A DNA stretch of 64,000 nucleotides, taken from assembly GCF_007474545.1 (NCBI RefSeq), contig NZ_VKOG01000003.1:1-64000 (forward strand), written 5' to 3'. The notes beneath the pieces were generated by a model. That model was not told the origin of the DNA. It saw nothing but the letters and a program-made list of their open reading frames with translations, and did no database searches. This document shows, piece after piece, positions 1-7,467 of the stretch. The position numbers and the translations under genes are program-made. This stretch comes from Chryseobacterium binzhouense. GTDB taxonomy: Bacteria; Bacteroidota; Bacteroidia; Flavobacteriales; Weeksellaceae. Every line of letters starts with the position of its first letter. The first letter of the stretch is position 1.

Positions 1-13
1 TATATTAAATTGA

Positions 14-86
14 GCTTCCAGAGGGATTCGAACCCACGACCCCGAGATTACAAATCACGTGCTCTGGCCAACTGAGCTATGGAAGC
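14..86 (-). tRNA. tRNA-Thr (anticodon TGT)
   Basis: On the minus strand the sequence folds as a 73-nt cloverleaf with acceptor GCTTCCA/TGGAAGC, a GGTTCGAATCC T-arm and anticodon loop TTTGTAA, so the anticodon is TGT (Thr). CCA is not encoded. It is an exact copy of the tRNA at 440-512, and the 13 bases on its low-coordinate side are identical too. The minus-strand order Thr-Tyr-Gly-Thr is the order that precedes tuf in many bacteria; tuf would lie just left of the window (inference). Confidence 0.95.
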
Positions 87-179
87 AATTTAACTGGTGA
101 ACTGAGGCTGTAAGAGAACTCTACTCTACCGCTACATCAGTAGTTAAAAATAATACTTTTAAAAAAAGCATTTATTTGA

Positions 180-251
180 GCGGAAGACGGGGGTCGAACC
201 CGCGACATTCAGCTTGGAAGGCTGACGCTCTACCAACTGAGCTACTTCCGC
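180..251 (-). tRNA. tRNA-Gly (anticodon TCC)
   Basis: A 72-nt cloverleaf on the minus strand, with acceptor GCGGAAG/CTTCCGC, D-arm AGCTCAGTTGGTAGAGC and anticodon loop CTTCCAA, so anticodon TCC (Gly). The T-arm is GGGTTCGACCC. CCA is not encoded. It sits third in the minus-strand Thr-Tyr-Gly-Thr cluster. Confidence 0.95.
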
Positions 252-338
252 AATTTTGTTTCCAAAATTATTGGTAAACGCTGTGCAAACTTAGGAAATT
301 TCCTGTATTTATGCAACTTTTATTATAATATAAAATGT

Positions 339-418
339 GGGGAGAGCAGGATTCGAACCTACGAAGCCGAAGCAACTGAGTTACAGTCAGTCCCATTTAG
401 CCACTCTGGAATCTCCCC
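339..418 (-). tRNA. tRNA-Tyr (anticodon GTA)
   Basis: A minus-strand tRNA of about 80 nt with acceptor GGGGAGA/TCTCCCC, anticodon loop CTGTAAC (GTA, Tyr) and a long variable arm, as expected of a class II tRNA. The T-arm GGTTCGAATCC is intact. CCA is not encoded. It is second in the minus-strand cluster. Confidence 0.95.
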
Positions 419-439
419 AGATATTTTATATTAAATTGA

Positions 440-512
440 GCTTCCAGAGGGATTCGAACCCACGACCCCGAGATTACAAATCACGTGCTCTGGCCAACTG
501 AGCTATGGAAGC
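440..512 (-). tRNA. tRNA-Thr (anticodon TGT), second copy
   Basis: Identical over all 73 nt to the tRNA at 14-86, including 13 flanking bases on the low-coordinate side. It is the first tRNA of the minus-strand cluster and lies about 100 bp downstream of hpf. Confidence 0.95.
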
Positions 513-616
513 AAATAAAAAAAGAATTCAAAAGATCGCTGTTCCTTTTTTGCGTGTGCAAATATAGAACGGATTTTTTGAATTCTCAAACTTTTTATGA
601 AGTTTTTTCACATTTT

Positions 617-910
617 TTATGAGGCTAATTCTTTTTTCTTGATTAACAGTTTCTTAGCAGTATCTACACATAAATCCAAGCTTTCTTCAAAACTTGCACT
701 TGTCTTTTTAACAACGATATCATCTCCCGGAACCGCCAAAATAAGCTCAGTCGTCTTATTTGATTTATCTGAATTATTTTCCACTTTTAAAAAAACCTTG
801 CATTCTATAATTTTATCATAAAATGTGTCGAGCTTACTTACTTTTTTATTAACGTGCGCTTCGAGCGGTTCGTGTGGAGTTAAGCCGATTGCTTGTACTG
901 AAATCTTCAT
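617..910 (-). CDS. hpf: Ribosome hibernation-promoting factor, short form
   Basis: A 97-residue protein of the HPF/RaiA family, which binds the decoding region of idle 30S subunits and stabilises dormant ribosomes. It begins MKISVQAIGLTPHEPLEAHV, typical of the family's first strand and helix, and continues with a basic helix (HVNKKVSKLDTFYDK) and a second strand pair. The length matches short HPF without the C-terminal dimerisation domain. Its ATG overlaps the stop of xerC as ATGA (907-910), so the two genes are probably translationally coupled. The tRNA cluster follows downstream. Short HPF and YfiA are hard to tell apart by eye; the family is clear. Confidence 0.93.
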   Translation of the reverse strand: MKISVQAIGLTPHEPLEAHVNKKVSKLDTFYDKIIECKVFLKVENNSDKSNKTTELILAVPGDDIVVKKTSASFEESLDLCVDTAKKLLIKKKELAS

Positions 911-1794
911 AATTCTTCTTTTTTAATTGCTCTTGGATGAGCCTGATTAAACACTTTTTTCAACTGTTCAATATTGGCATTGGTGTACACCTGTGTGCTT
1001 GCAAGACTTGAATGACCCAATATTTCTTTTACTTTCGATATCTCTGCCCCATTGTCTAAAACATGCGTCGCGAAGCTGTGTCTTAAAATATGAGGACTTC
1101 TTTTCTGTTTAGAAGTAACAATACTAAGGTACTTATTAACTACTATATAAACAAATTTTTCGGTGAGTTTTTTTCCCAATCTGTTTACAAAAAATAAATT
1201 TTCAAATTCTTTCTTAGGCTTTCTCGTTTCCAGATAAGATTTTAACAGACTTCCTAATTTTTCGGAAATAGGAACATATCTCTCTTTATTTCCTTTTCCT
1301 AAAATTTTCAATTCATTTTTATACAAATCTACATCCTCAAATTTCAAGCCACAAAGCTCAGCTTTTCTCATTCCGGTCTGGTATAACGTTTCAACAATGC
1401 ATTCGTCAAGCAGATTTTCAATTTCCGGAAAGACTTTACTATTTAAAATCTCCATTTCTTCCTGTGACACCGGAATTTGTTTTTCAGCATAAAACTTTAG
1501 AGAATTGATAGTTTCCAGAGGTGAAACATCAATTTCACCCAGCCTTAAAAGAAATAGATAAAAACTACGCAAAGTAGAAAGTTTGCGGTTAACTGTTCTT
1601 TTAGAAACTCCTTTTTCATTAAGATCAACGATAAAATTCCTGATAATTTTCTTATCCGCCTGAATAATATTGTCCGAAGCCTCTGTTTTGAGATGAAACA
1701 AGATAAAATCATCAAGATCCCGCCCATAACTTATGATAGTATGAGGAGAATATCTTTTTTCATATTGTAAGTAATCTAAGAATTTATCCCGCAT
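907..1794 (-). CDS. xerC: Tyrosine recombinase XerC/XerD type
   Basis: A site-specific tyrosine recombinase of about 295 residues that would resolve chromosome dimers at dif. The N-terminal core-binding (SAM-like) domain covers roughly residues 1-85 and the catalytic domain follows with TGMRKAEL (Arg I), HILRHSFATH (His/Arg II), LGHSSLASTQVYT (His and the Tyr nucleophile). The frame is open to 1821, but ATG at 1794 (MRDKFLDYLQYEKRYS) is the family-like start; the nine extra codons upstream are hydrophobic and unlike XerC. It lies between rpsU and hpf on the same strand, a common flavobacterial order, and ends in an ATGA overlap with hpf. It is separate from the element integrases further right. 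Confidence 0.92.
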   Translation of the reverse strand: MRDKFLDYLQYEKRYSPHTIISYGRDLDDFILFHLKTEASDNIIQADKKIIRNFIVDLNEKGVSKRTVNRKLSTLRSFYLFLLRLGEIDVSPLETINSLKFYAEKQIPVSQEEMEILNSKVFPEIENLLDECIVETLYQTGMRKAELCGLKFEDVDLYKNELKILGKGNKERYVPISEKLGSLLKSYLETRKPKKEFENLFFVNRLGKKLTEKFVYIVVNKYLSIVTSKQKRSPHILRHSFATHVLDNGAEISKVKEILGHSSLASTQVYTNANIEQLKKVFNQAHPRAIKKEEL

Positions 1795-1873
1795 AATGTA
1801 AATATAAAAACAAAAAATCACTTACTAAATAAAATTATTTAATAAGTGATTATTGTATGTATTAAGAAAAATT

Positions 1874-2071
1874 TTAAGCCTGCTCCTCTTTGCTAAGATT
1901 TCTTTGCTTATGAGCAGCTTTCAATCTAGCTTGTCTTAATGTTACAGAAGGCTTGATAAACTGTTGTCTAGCTCTTAGCTGACGAACTGTACCAGTTTTG
2001 TCAAATTTTCTTTTATATTTTTTTAATGCTCTGTCGATAGACTCTCCGTCTTTTACTGGAATTATTAACAT
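1874..2071 (-). CDS. rpsU: 30S ribosomal protein bS21
   Basis: A 65-residue, strongly basic protein with the bS21 pattern: MLIIPVKDGESIDRALKKYK, then RQLRARQQFIKPSV and a basic tail. In Bacteroidota bS21 has been linked to sequestering the anti-Shine-Dalgarno region of 16S rRNA (established for the group, not shown here), which fits the lack of Shine-Dalgarno sites in this window. A TAnnTTTG box lies 24 bp upstream. xerC and hpf follow on the same strand. Confidence 0.96.
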   Translation of the reverse strand: MLIIPVKDGESIDRALKKYKRKFDKTGTVRQLRARQQFIKPSVTLRQARLKAAHKQRNLSKEEQA

Positions 2072-2094
2072 ATATTACATCTCATTTTGGATTG

Positions 2095-2102
2095 CAAAAG
2101 TA
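2095..2102 (-). promoter_or_regulatory. -7 box of the rpsU promoter
   Basis: On the minus strand the sequence reads TACTTTTG, a perfect match to the Bacteroidota -7 consensus TAnnTTTG, 24 bp upstream of the rpsU ATG. Mapping was by eye; the -33 element is not clear. Confidence 0.55.
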
Positions 2103-2184
2103 TGTATTTTTAATTAAACGACAAAATTATCGGTTATTAATTTTTCATCTTTAAACAAAATCTTACTTTTTAAACAAAAAATCT

Positions 2185-2192
2185 TATCTTTG
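2185..2192 (+). promoter_or_regulatory. -7 box of the ssrA promoter
   Basis: TATCTTTG matches TAnnTTTG perfectly and ends 13 bases before the 5' end of mature tmRNA, leaving room for a short precursor leader. Confidence 0.7.
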
Positions 2193-2205
2193 CAGAACAA
2201 TTCAT

Positions 2206-2604
2206 GGGGTTGACTGGTTTCGACAGCAAGACCAATGGATAAGTAAGCATGCAGAGAACCGCAGCGCAATCTCTTAAATCTTTTGCTGCGAAATTTTAAC
2301 TGGCAACGAAGAGTTCGCTCTTGCAGCTTAATATCGAAGTATAGTAGATCAAGCGTTTTCCCGAAGATGTTAGTAGGGAAGCAAGATATTCCACAAATGC
2401 TCTGTTCTGCGGCGTTTGATTCTGGGATATAGGAATGCGGAAATAAGGCTTTAGATGCTTCGGCTAAAGCTCGAAAACCTCAGAAGATAAGCTGGAAGTT
2501 GGGTGTCTGCTCTCTGCTTCCCGTCGAAAACCAATAGCAGAATAAGCATGTAGAAAGCTTATGTATTGCTTGTTTGGACGAGGGTTCGAATCCCTCCAAC
2601 TCCA
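2206..2604 (+). ncRNA. ssrA: Transfer-messenger RNA (tmRNA)
   Basis: A one-piece tmRNA that frees stalled ribosomes and tags the unfinished protein for degradation. The 5' end GGGGTTGACTGGTTTCGACA is the standard tmRNA start; it pairs with the 3' end CAACTCC plus discriminator A2604, and GGTTCGAATCC is the T-arm. The tag reading frame runs from about 2302 to 2331 and encodes GNEEFALAA before TAA, the usual bacteroidotal kind of tag ending in ALAA. CCA is not encoded. The last 16 bases are part of a 17-bp repeat found again at 18076-18092, so the 3' end serves as an integration site and has been rebuilt by the element to its right. Confidence 0.96.
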
Positions 2605-2605
2605 C
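2589..2605 (+). other. Attachment site in the ssrA 3' end (left end of element 1)
   Basis: AATCCCTCCAACTCCAC is identical to 18076-18092 and shares CCTCCAACTCCAC with 30130-30142, all in direct orientation. tmRNA 3' ends are well-known targets of tyrosine integrases, and an integrase gene begins 164 bp to the right. The crossover point inside the repeat cannot be placed by eye. Confidence 0.85.
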
Positions 2606-2618
2606 TAAGATTAATTTC

Positions 2619-2643
2619 AGACACCTTTAGGTGTCTTTTTTTA
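2619..2643 (+). terminator. Terminator after ssrA
   Basis: AGACACC-TTTA-GGTGTCT forms a 7-bp stem with a 4-base loop followed by seven T. It lies in DNA brought by element 1; the presumed original ssrA terminator is now near 30150. Confidence 0.85.
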
Positions 2644-2742
2644 TGCTTTAAATACAGGGTTTTACAAAGGTTTTAAGAAAAAGTAAAAACAATTAAAAGT
2701 AACTAAACTTAAAAAAACCGTCCCCAATAAATCCCCTTTTCG

Positions 2743-2750
2743 TATCTTTG
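2743..2750 (+). promoter_or_regulatory. -7 box of the element 1 integrase promoter
   Basis: TATCTTTG is a perfect TAnnTTTG box. It overlaps the TTG at 2748 where the open frame begins, which argues that translation starts at the ATG at 2769 instead. Just upstream lie TCCCC and ATCCCCTT (2721-2738), motifs that recur at the other end of the element and may be integrase arm sites, so the integrase may control its own promoter. Confidence 0.6.
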
Positions 2751-2768
2751 ATAGATAACCAGAGTTTT

Positions 2769-4031
2769 ATGGGGAATGTAAGTTTTGTTCTTAAAGAACC
2801 TAAGTCGATAAAAAAGACTTCAATTGTGCTAATATTTCGATACAGTAATCAAACTGTAAAAATTTATACGAAGCAATCTATTGAACCTATATTTTGGGAT
2901 AAATCTAAGCAGCGAGTAAGGCAGAGTTTGAAAGTAAATTCTGCAAAAATTAATTCGTTGCTGAATGAAATGGATTCAAAAATTGTAAAGTTGTATGATA
3001 AAGTTTTGGAAGACTATGAAAGAAATCCAGAGCCGAAGGAATTTAAAAATTTATTTGAGCTAGAATATTTTCAGAACAAACCTCAGTTTTCTAAAAGAAA
3101 AGTAAAACTTTTAATGGAGGTTTTTGATGAATACGGACAAAGAATGATTTCTGAAAACAAACCAAGCTCAGCGGACAAATACAGACAGGCTAAACAAAAT
3201 CTTTTAGATTTTTCTAAAGATTTAAGTTATAATGTTCAATTTGAAACAATGACAAATGAGTTTAGGAATCATTTTATTCACTATCTAAGGCATAATAAAA
3301 AATATGCAGAAACTACAATCCATCGAAAATTAAAATTCATAAAAACGATTGTACACTATGCTTTAGATTGTGGATACATCAGTGGAGTCAAGGTTAATCT
3401 TAGGAAATTCGGAGTTGCTGATGTTATTCCAGATAAAATTGCTCTAACACAAAACGAATTAAAGGAAATTGAAAATTTAGATCTAAGTCAAAATCTAAGA
3501 TTAGATAAAATCAGAGATAGATTTTTGATTGGTTGCTATACAGGACTGCGATTTTCAGATTTCATTAGACTTAACAAAAACCACATTATTGATGAAAGGT
3601 ATATTCAATTAAAGCAGGAAAAAACCAAAGACGTTAACACGCAACCATTTTGGAGTGAGGTTCGTAAAATTTTTGAAAAATACGATTATGAATTACCAAA
3701 ACCTATTTCTGAAAGTAACTTTAATCTTTATCTCAAAGAAATCTGCGGATTGTGTGACACTTTAAAAAAAGAACAGGAAATCACAGAATATGAAGGAGGG
3801 AAAGCAAAATCTGTTTACAAACCCAGATTTGAATTGGTAACCTCTCACACAGCCAGAAGAACCTTTGTTACACTAAAAGCGGAACAAGGATTAGCTCTGG
3901 AAGACATCGCTATAGCAACAGGACATAAAAACATTAAAACTTTACAGGGTTATATGAAGCTTGACGCAAAGCAGAAAGCGGATAGGTTGGCATTAATGAG
4001 TAAAAAAATATCAGAGAAAAATGGAAAATAG
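2769..4031 (+). CDS. Tyrosine integrase of element 1
   Basis: A 420-residue site-specific integrase that should catalyse insertion into the ssrA 3' end. It has an N-terminal arm-DNA-binding domain (about residues 5-90), a SAM-like core-binding domain (about 110-200) and a C-terminal catalytic domain with TGLRFSDF (Arg I), a middle lysine region, HTARRTF (His/Arg II), TGHKN and the nucleophile in LQGYMKLD. All catalytic positions are present, so it looks active. The start at 2769 was chosen because the frame's upstream TTG lies inside the promoter box. The next gene overlaps its last 11 bases. It resembles the integrases of Bacteroidota mobilisable elements and is clearly different from the broken integrase at 28760-29999. 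Confidence 0.93.
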   Translation: MGNVSFVLKEPKSIKKTSIVLIFRYSNQTVKIYTKQSIEPIFWDKSKQRVRQSLKVNSAKINSLLNEMDSKIVKLYDKVLEDYERNPEPKEFKNLFELEYFQNKPQFSKRKVKLLMEVFDEYGQRMISENKPSSADKYRQAKQNLLDFSKDLSYNVQFETMTNEFRNHFIHYLRHNKKYAETTIHRKLKFIKTIVHYALDCGYISGVKVNLRKFGVADVIPDKIALTQNELKEIENLDLSQNLRLDKIRDRFLIGCYTGLRFSDFIRLNKNHIIDERYIQLKQEKTKDVNTQPFWSEVRKIFEKYDYELPKPISESNFNLYLKEICGLCDTLKKEQEITEYEGGKAKSVYKPRFELVTSHTARRTFVTLKAEQGLALEDIAIATGHKNIKTLQGYMKLDAKQKADRLALMSKKISEKNGK

Positions 4032-4809
4032 AATACAACAAGAAAACCGCTTTATTTCAGCAATTTTATTAGGTGTTTTTGTTTCCGATAAGATTCTTGA
4101 TTACGACGGCTCTGTTGATTCTTTAAAACTAAACGTAAATGGGGAGATTAATTTTATCTACAGACCAGAGATTCTTGAAGACTATCTTTATGTTGCTAAC
4201 AACTTTTTTCAAAGTTTAACCTTAGACAAAGATTTGGAGGTTGATGATTTGAAATGTTTTGTTCAAAGTCTTTTTGAGGAGCATTTAGAATGTTTTATTT
4301 TAACATTAAAAAAAATGCTGAAAAATGAGATTACATCATTTAACAATTTTGATTTCATAATAAAGTTTACAGGAACATATTTCAGCAAATACCTTACAAA
4401 AGAATATATTTTGGAAAGGCTTGTTTTTAAATTCAACGATGATAATTTACTCAGTAAATATTCTTTTCTAAAACCATACTTAAACAACACTACAATTCCT
4501 CATACTGATTTTGATACTGACATCTTTAAGAACGAAACTGGATTTTTGATTTTTAAAGATTATTATCAATTATATATTGTAAATGAATATAAAGATTTCG
4601 GCTTTATCTTTCAAAGTTTGAAAGAAGATAAATTAATCCACAACATTCGTCATATAGATTTTGCAAAATGGTTGAGTACAAAAAAATACATTACCCAAGA
4701 AATTTATAACGAAATTGACTTAAAAAAAGGATTTGAAAGTTTGAACAAATTAACTAATGCCGCAAGATTAAATTCGTACATAAATCTTAGGGAGAAACAT
4801 CTAAAGTGA
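4021..4809 (+). CDS. Hypothetical protein co-transcribed with the integrase
   Basis: A 262-residue protein I do not recognise. It starts inside the last codons of the integrase gene (11-base overlap), so it is likely translated from the same message. It is acidic and rich in Phe, Leu, Asp and Lys, with no signal peptide, no clear membrane segment and no recognisable catalytic motif. Its predicted character is a soluble, mostly helical protein. The position suggests a role in control of integration or element maintenance, but this is only inferred from context. Confidence 0.75.
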   Translation: MENRIQQENRFISAILLGVFVSDKILDYDGSVDSLKLNVNGEINFIYRPEILEDYLYVANNFFQSLTLDKDLEVDDLKCFVQSLFEEHLECFILTLKKMLKNEITSFNNFDFIIKFTGTYFSKYLTKEYILERLVFKFNDDNLLSKYSFLKPYLNNTTIPHTDFDTDIFKNETGFLIFKDYYQLYIVNEYKDFGFIFQSLKEDKLIHNIRHIDFAKWLSTKKYITQEIYNEIDLKKGFESLNKLTNAARLNSYINLREKHLK

Positions 4810-4810
4810 G

Positions 4811-4829
4811 TTTTCCGATTATCGGAAAA
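4811..4829. terminator. Perfect hairpin after the integrase operon
   Basis: TTTTCCGAT-T-ATCGGAAAA is a near-perfect palindrome (9-bp arms around one base), directly after the stop of the 262-residue gene. With A and T runs on both sides it may act as a weak terminator in either direction. A protein-binding operator is an equal possibility. Confidence 0.4.
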
Positions 4830-4863
4830 AACGGACGATAATAAGCAAGTATATAAACTCAAT

Positions 4864-4892
4864 TTGCACCAAAATTTAACAAGATGGTGCAA
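4864..4892. promoter_or_regulatory. Inverted repeat over the start codon of the HTH gene
   Basis: TTGCACCA (4864-4871) and TGGTGCAA (4885-4892) form an 8-bp inverted repeat with a 13-base spacer. The right arm covers the second base onward of the ATG at 4884. This looks like an operator through which the HTH protein could repress itself, or a hairpin hiding the start codon. Confidence 0.45.
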
Positions 4893-5177
4893 TTAATCAC
4901 ATTATCAGTAGAGGATTTACATACTATTATCAAAAGTGCTGTTGGGGAAGCTTTGCAAAGCTCGCAGCCTCGACAGAAGGAAAATGATGAGGATGCTTAC
5001 CTGACTCGTCAACAAGTATCAAAATATCTTCATTTATCTTTAACGACCTTAGACACCTACACTAAAGAAGGATTATTGACTAGTTGCAAAATTGGTCACA
5101 GGGTTCTATACAAAAAATCTGTTATTACTACTTCACTTCAAGACAAAATTAATGCTGTAAAACACAAGTCTAAATAA
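4884..5177 (+). CDS. Excisionase-like helix-turn-helix protein
   Basis: A 97-residue DNA-binding protein. Residues about 37-85 match the HTH_17/excisionase-type winged helix: AYLTRQQVSKYLHLSLTTLD for the helix-turn-helix, then GLLTSCKIGHRVLYKKS for the wing. Such proteins in Bacteroidota mobile elements act as recombination directionality factors or regulators of excision. It lies between the integrase operon and the Rep-like gene, as in many small integrative elements. An inverted repeat overlaps its start codon. It could be a pure repressor; the fold is clear but not the role. Confidence 0.82.
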   Translation: MVQLITLSVEDLHTIIKSAVGEALQSSQPRQKENDEDAYLTRQQVSKYLHLSLTTLDTYTKEGLLTSCKIGHRVLYKKSVITTSLQDKINAVKHKSK

Positions 5178-5205
5178 TAAGTAAAACTTATCTACAATTT
5201 TTGGT

Positions 5206-6177
5206 ATGTTAGGCTTTACAATTGACAGCATTAAACTTTTCGTTAGTTGGGAACAACTAGAAAAGTTTGACTATGAAACGTTTAAGAAAAAACTTAAAAA
5301 AGTTAAAAATTACAAAAAATATTATAGGGATAAAAATGGCTATATGGCTTGGACAAAAGGTACTTACAGAAATTTTCATATTAATTTTTCTAAAAGTAAA
5401 GGAATATATCTGGCTGGAAGTATTTCTAATTATTATAAAGACTACTCTAGCTTACTCAGCTATTTTGAATTGAAGCAAGCTATAGAAAAATTAGGTTTAG
5501 AACTCGATTTATGCTTAAATGATGCAAGGATTTATAGGATTGATTTAGCCTTAAATATCCAAACTGATAATCCTATCGAGCAATACTCTCATTATCTTTT
5601 TGGTGATCTCTCAAAATTTAAAAGATTAGAGCAAGATAAAGGTGTATTGTTCAAAACCACTAGTAAGTCATTCTGCATTTACAATAAAAGTCTACAATTA
5701 AAACAAAAAAAAGGTATTGATTGCCGAGATGTTTTAAGATTGGAATTTAGACTTTTAAAAGGTGTTAGCAAATTCTTTGGAGTAGAGAAAATGAAAACCA
5801 GTAATCTCTACAATACTGAAATCTTTTTAAAACTTCTATACGGCTTCCAAGATGTTTATAATAGAATTGAAAAAAAACGCATACCAAAAGACTTTTCTGA
5901 CTTAGAATATATAAACCCAAAAATATTATCTAGTTGGATGAAGATAAAGAATGTTGTTAGTGAATTTGGGGGTGAATCAGAATTTTACAGAATGATTGAA
6001 CAAGCTGATTTGGAGGGTAAATTTAAAAACGCCAATGATAAAAGCCGTTGCAGGAAAGTCATCAGAGATTTATCTAATAATGACCTAACTACAAAACCTC
6101 ATCCCTTTATCTCTGAAATTTCAGAAAAAATCGACCTCGAAATTGAAAAATTCAAAACCAATATAACTAACTCATAA
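5206..6177 (+). CDS. Probable phage/plasmid-type replication initiation protein
   Basis: A 323-residue protein that looks like the gene II/X (Phage_CRI-like) replication proteins of filamentous phages and small plasmids. The best marker is ARIYRIDLALNI near residues 107-118, resembling the conserved R-D-x-x-x-N block of that family; the pattern of N-terminal strand-rich sequence with an internal LRLEFRLLK stretch also fits. Such proteins nick a double-strand origin and start rolling-circle copying. I could not pick out the catalytic tyrosine with confidence. The position next to an excisionase and a resolvase supports replication of an excised circle. A relaxase-like role is an alternative. 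Confidence 0.5.
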   Translation: MLGFTIDSIKLFVSWEQLEKFDYETFKKKLKKVKNYKKYYRDKNGYMAWTKGTYRNFHINFSKSKGIYLAGSISNYYKDYSSLLSYFELKQAIEKLGLELDLCLNDARIYRIDLALNIQTDNPIEQYSHYLFGDLSKFKRLEQDKGVLFKTTSKSFCIYNKSLQLKQKKGIDCRDVLRLEFRLLKGVSKFFGVEKMKTSNLYNTEIFLKLLYGFQDVYNRIEKKRIPKDFSDLEYINPKILSSWMKIKNVVSEFGGESEFYRMIEQADLEGKFKNANDKSRCRKVIRDLSNNDLTTKPHPFISEISEKIDLEIEKFKTNITNS

Positions 6178-6225
6178 TCAATATTTTATATTTCGTGTTT
6201 GCGAAAATTTTTGTATATTTAAGTA

Positions 6226-6963
6226 ATGAAAAATACAGATTTACAGATTTTTACAGCAAGCTTTGAGAGTCTAAATACCAAGTCTTACGAAGGTTATACA
6301 CTTATTAGTGTTGTAGGTAAAGTATATGGTAATTTCAGAAGCTCTGAAAAAATAAGAAAGTTGGTAGGATTTAGCATTTTCAGAATGTACAGCAATCAGA
6401 AAGCTGGAGATTTTTTAGCCTGTAACATACTTTACCGAAAAAAGCTTGAGAAAAAAGGAATAGAAAAATTATTAACTAACATAAACCAATTCTGTAAAGA
6501 AGAAAACAACAGCAAAGTTGTTTTGCTTGGGTATGGGGAGGGAAGGGAGTTTTGCTACAGGCACATCTTTGCAGATTTTTTAAGGGGCAATCAAATCGCT
6601 GTGAAAACAGAGGGATATATTGACCAATCCATCCAACAAAAATACTGGAATGATGACATTTATAAACTCCGAGGTCATTACAATTTAACTAATCAATTCG
6701 TTGGAAAGACTTTAGAGAGTATGGAATGGACTTTTGCTAAAACTATGCAAAACAACCCTCATTTCTATTGTATCCGTGAGAAATTCAATGATAACTTCAG
6801 CTTTTTGCAGATAGTTTCCCACATAAGAAGTTTTGGAACTTTAGTTGAGTTTGAAAATATAATTTATAGAGTTTGGACTTACAAAAATCACTCCTATTGG
6901 ACGATGCCAAGTGATTTACTTGATGAGGACGTAGACTTAATTAACAGGAAAATCAATTTGTAA
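6226..6963 (+). CDS. Hypothetical protein with a DUF488-like segment
   Basis: A 245-residue soluble protein. Residues about 97-122 read KVVLLGYGEGREFCYRHI, which resembles the LLCyE...CHRhxvA motif of DUF488 proteins, but the residue equivalent to the usual cysteine in LLC is Gly here. The C-terminal part (from about residue 125) has aromatic-rich sequence with no motif known to me. The gene follows the Rep-like gene after 48 bp, with a TATATTTA box upstream, and ends 1 bp before the next ORF, so the two are probably co-transcribed. Function is unknown. Confidence 0.7.
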   Translation: MKNTDLQIFTASFESLNTKSYEGYTLISVVGKVYGNFRSSEKIRKLVGFSIFRMYSNQKAGDFLACNILYRKKLEKKGIEKLLTNINQFCKEENNSKVVLLGYGEGREFCYRHIFADFLRGNQIAVKTEGYIDQSIQQKYWNDDIYKLRGHYNLTNQFVGKTLESMEWTFAKTMQNNPHFYCIREKFNDNFSFLQIVSHIRSFGTLVEFENIIYRVWTYKNHSYWTMPSDLLDEDVDLINRKINL

Positions 6964-6964
6964 A

Positions 6965-7402
6965 ATGGACAAATTAGACACATACAAGGAGGCTGCTAAA
7001 CAAAACAGGGATTCCACTACCTCTAAAAAGAAAAAGCTCTTGAAGGTACTAGAAAAGACCATGGGAGTTATCCAACCTGCTTGCAAAATGGCAGGAATAA
7101 ATAGACAGACTTTCTACAACTGGATAAAGTCTGATTCTCAATTTTATGAAGATTATCAAGATTTATTAGAAAAATCATTAGACTTTGCAGAAACATCTTT
7201 ACTTAAGCAGATTGCCGATGGAAATACAAGAGCAATAATCTTTTTTCTGAGTAATAGAGGAAAACATAGAGGCTATCGTCTTAGTAATTCAAAGAAAGCC
7301 AATTATCGCAATAATCAGAAATGTTATAATGAAGTGGAGAATATGTCTGATACTGAACTAATGGAAATTATATGTAAAGAATATCACATAAAGACAGCTT
7401 GA
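6965..7402 (+). CDS. phBC6A51-type HTH protein (terminase small subunit-like)
   Basis: A 145-residue DNA-binding protein. Residues 30-60 (MGVIQPACKMAGINRQTFYN) form the helix-turn-helix of the phBC6A51/terminase-small-subunit type, followed by a helical segment with LDFAETSLLKQIADGNTRAI and RGKHRGYR, the family's usual ending. In phages these start DNA packaging; in small Bacteroidota elements without capsid genes they are more likely regulators. No large terminase or structural gene is present. It starts 1 bp after the previous stop. Confidence 0.72.
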   Translation: MDKLDTYKEAAKQNRDSTTSKKKKLLKVLEKTMGVIQPACKMAGINRQTFYNWIKSDSQFYEDYQDLLEKSLDFAETSLLKQIADGNTRAIIFFLSNRGKHRGYRLSNSKKANYRNNQKCYNEVENMSDTELMEIICKEYHIKTA

Positions 7403-7467
7403 ATTTAATTCATTACATTTCATAAACGAGCGTTCAAGAATCATTACAAAATTATCAAATTAAAAAA

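Noticed and set aside
2748-2768. TTG start of the element 1 integrase
   Set aside because: It lies within the TATCTTTG promoter box, so it cannot be in the message; ATG 2769 is used.
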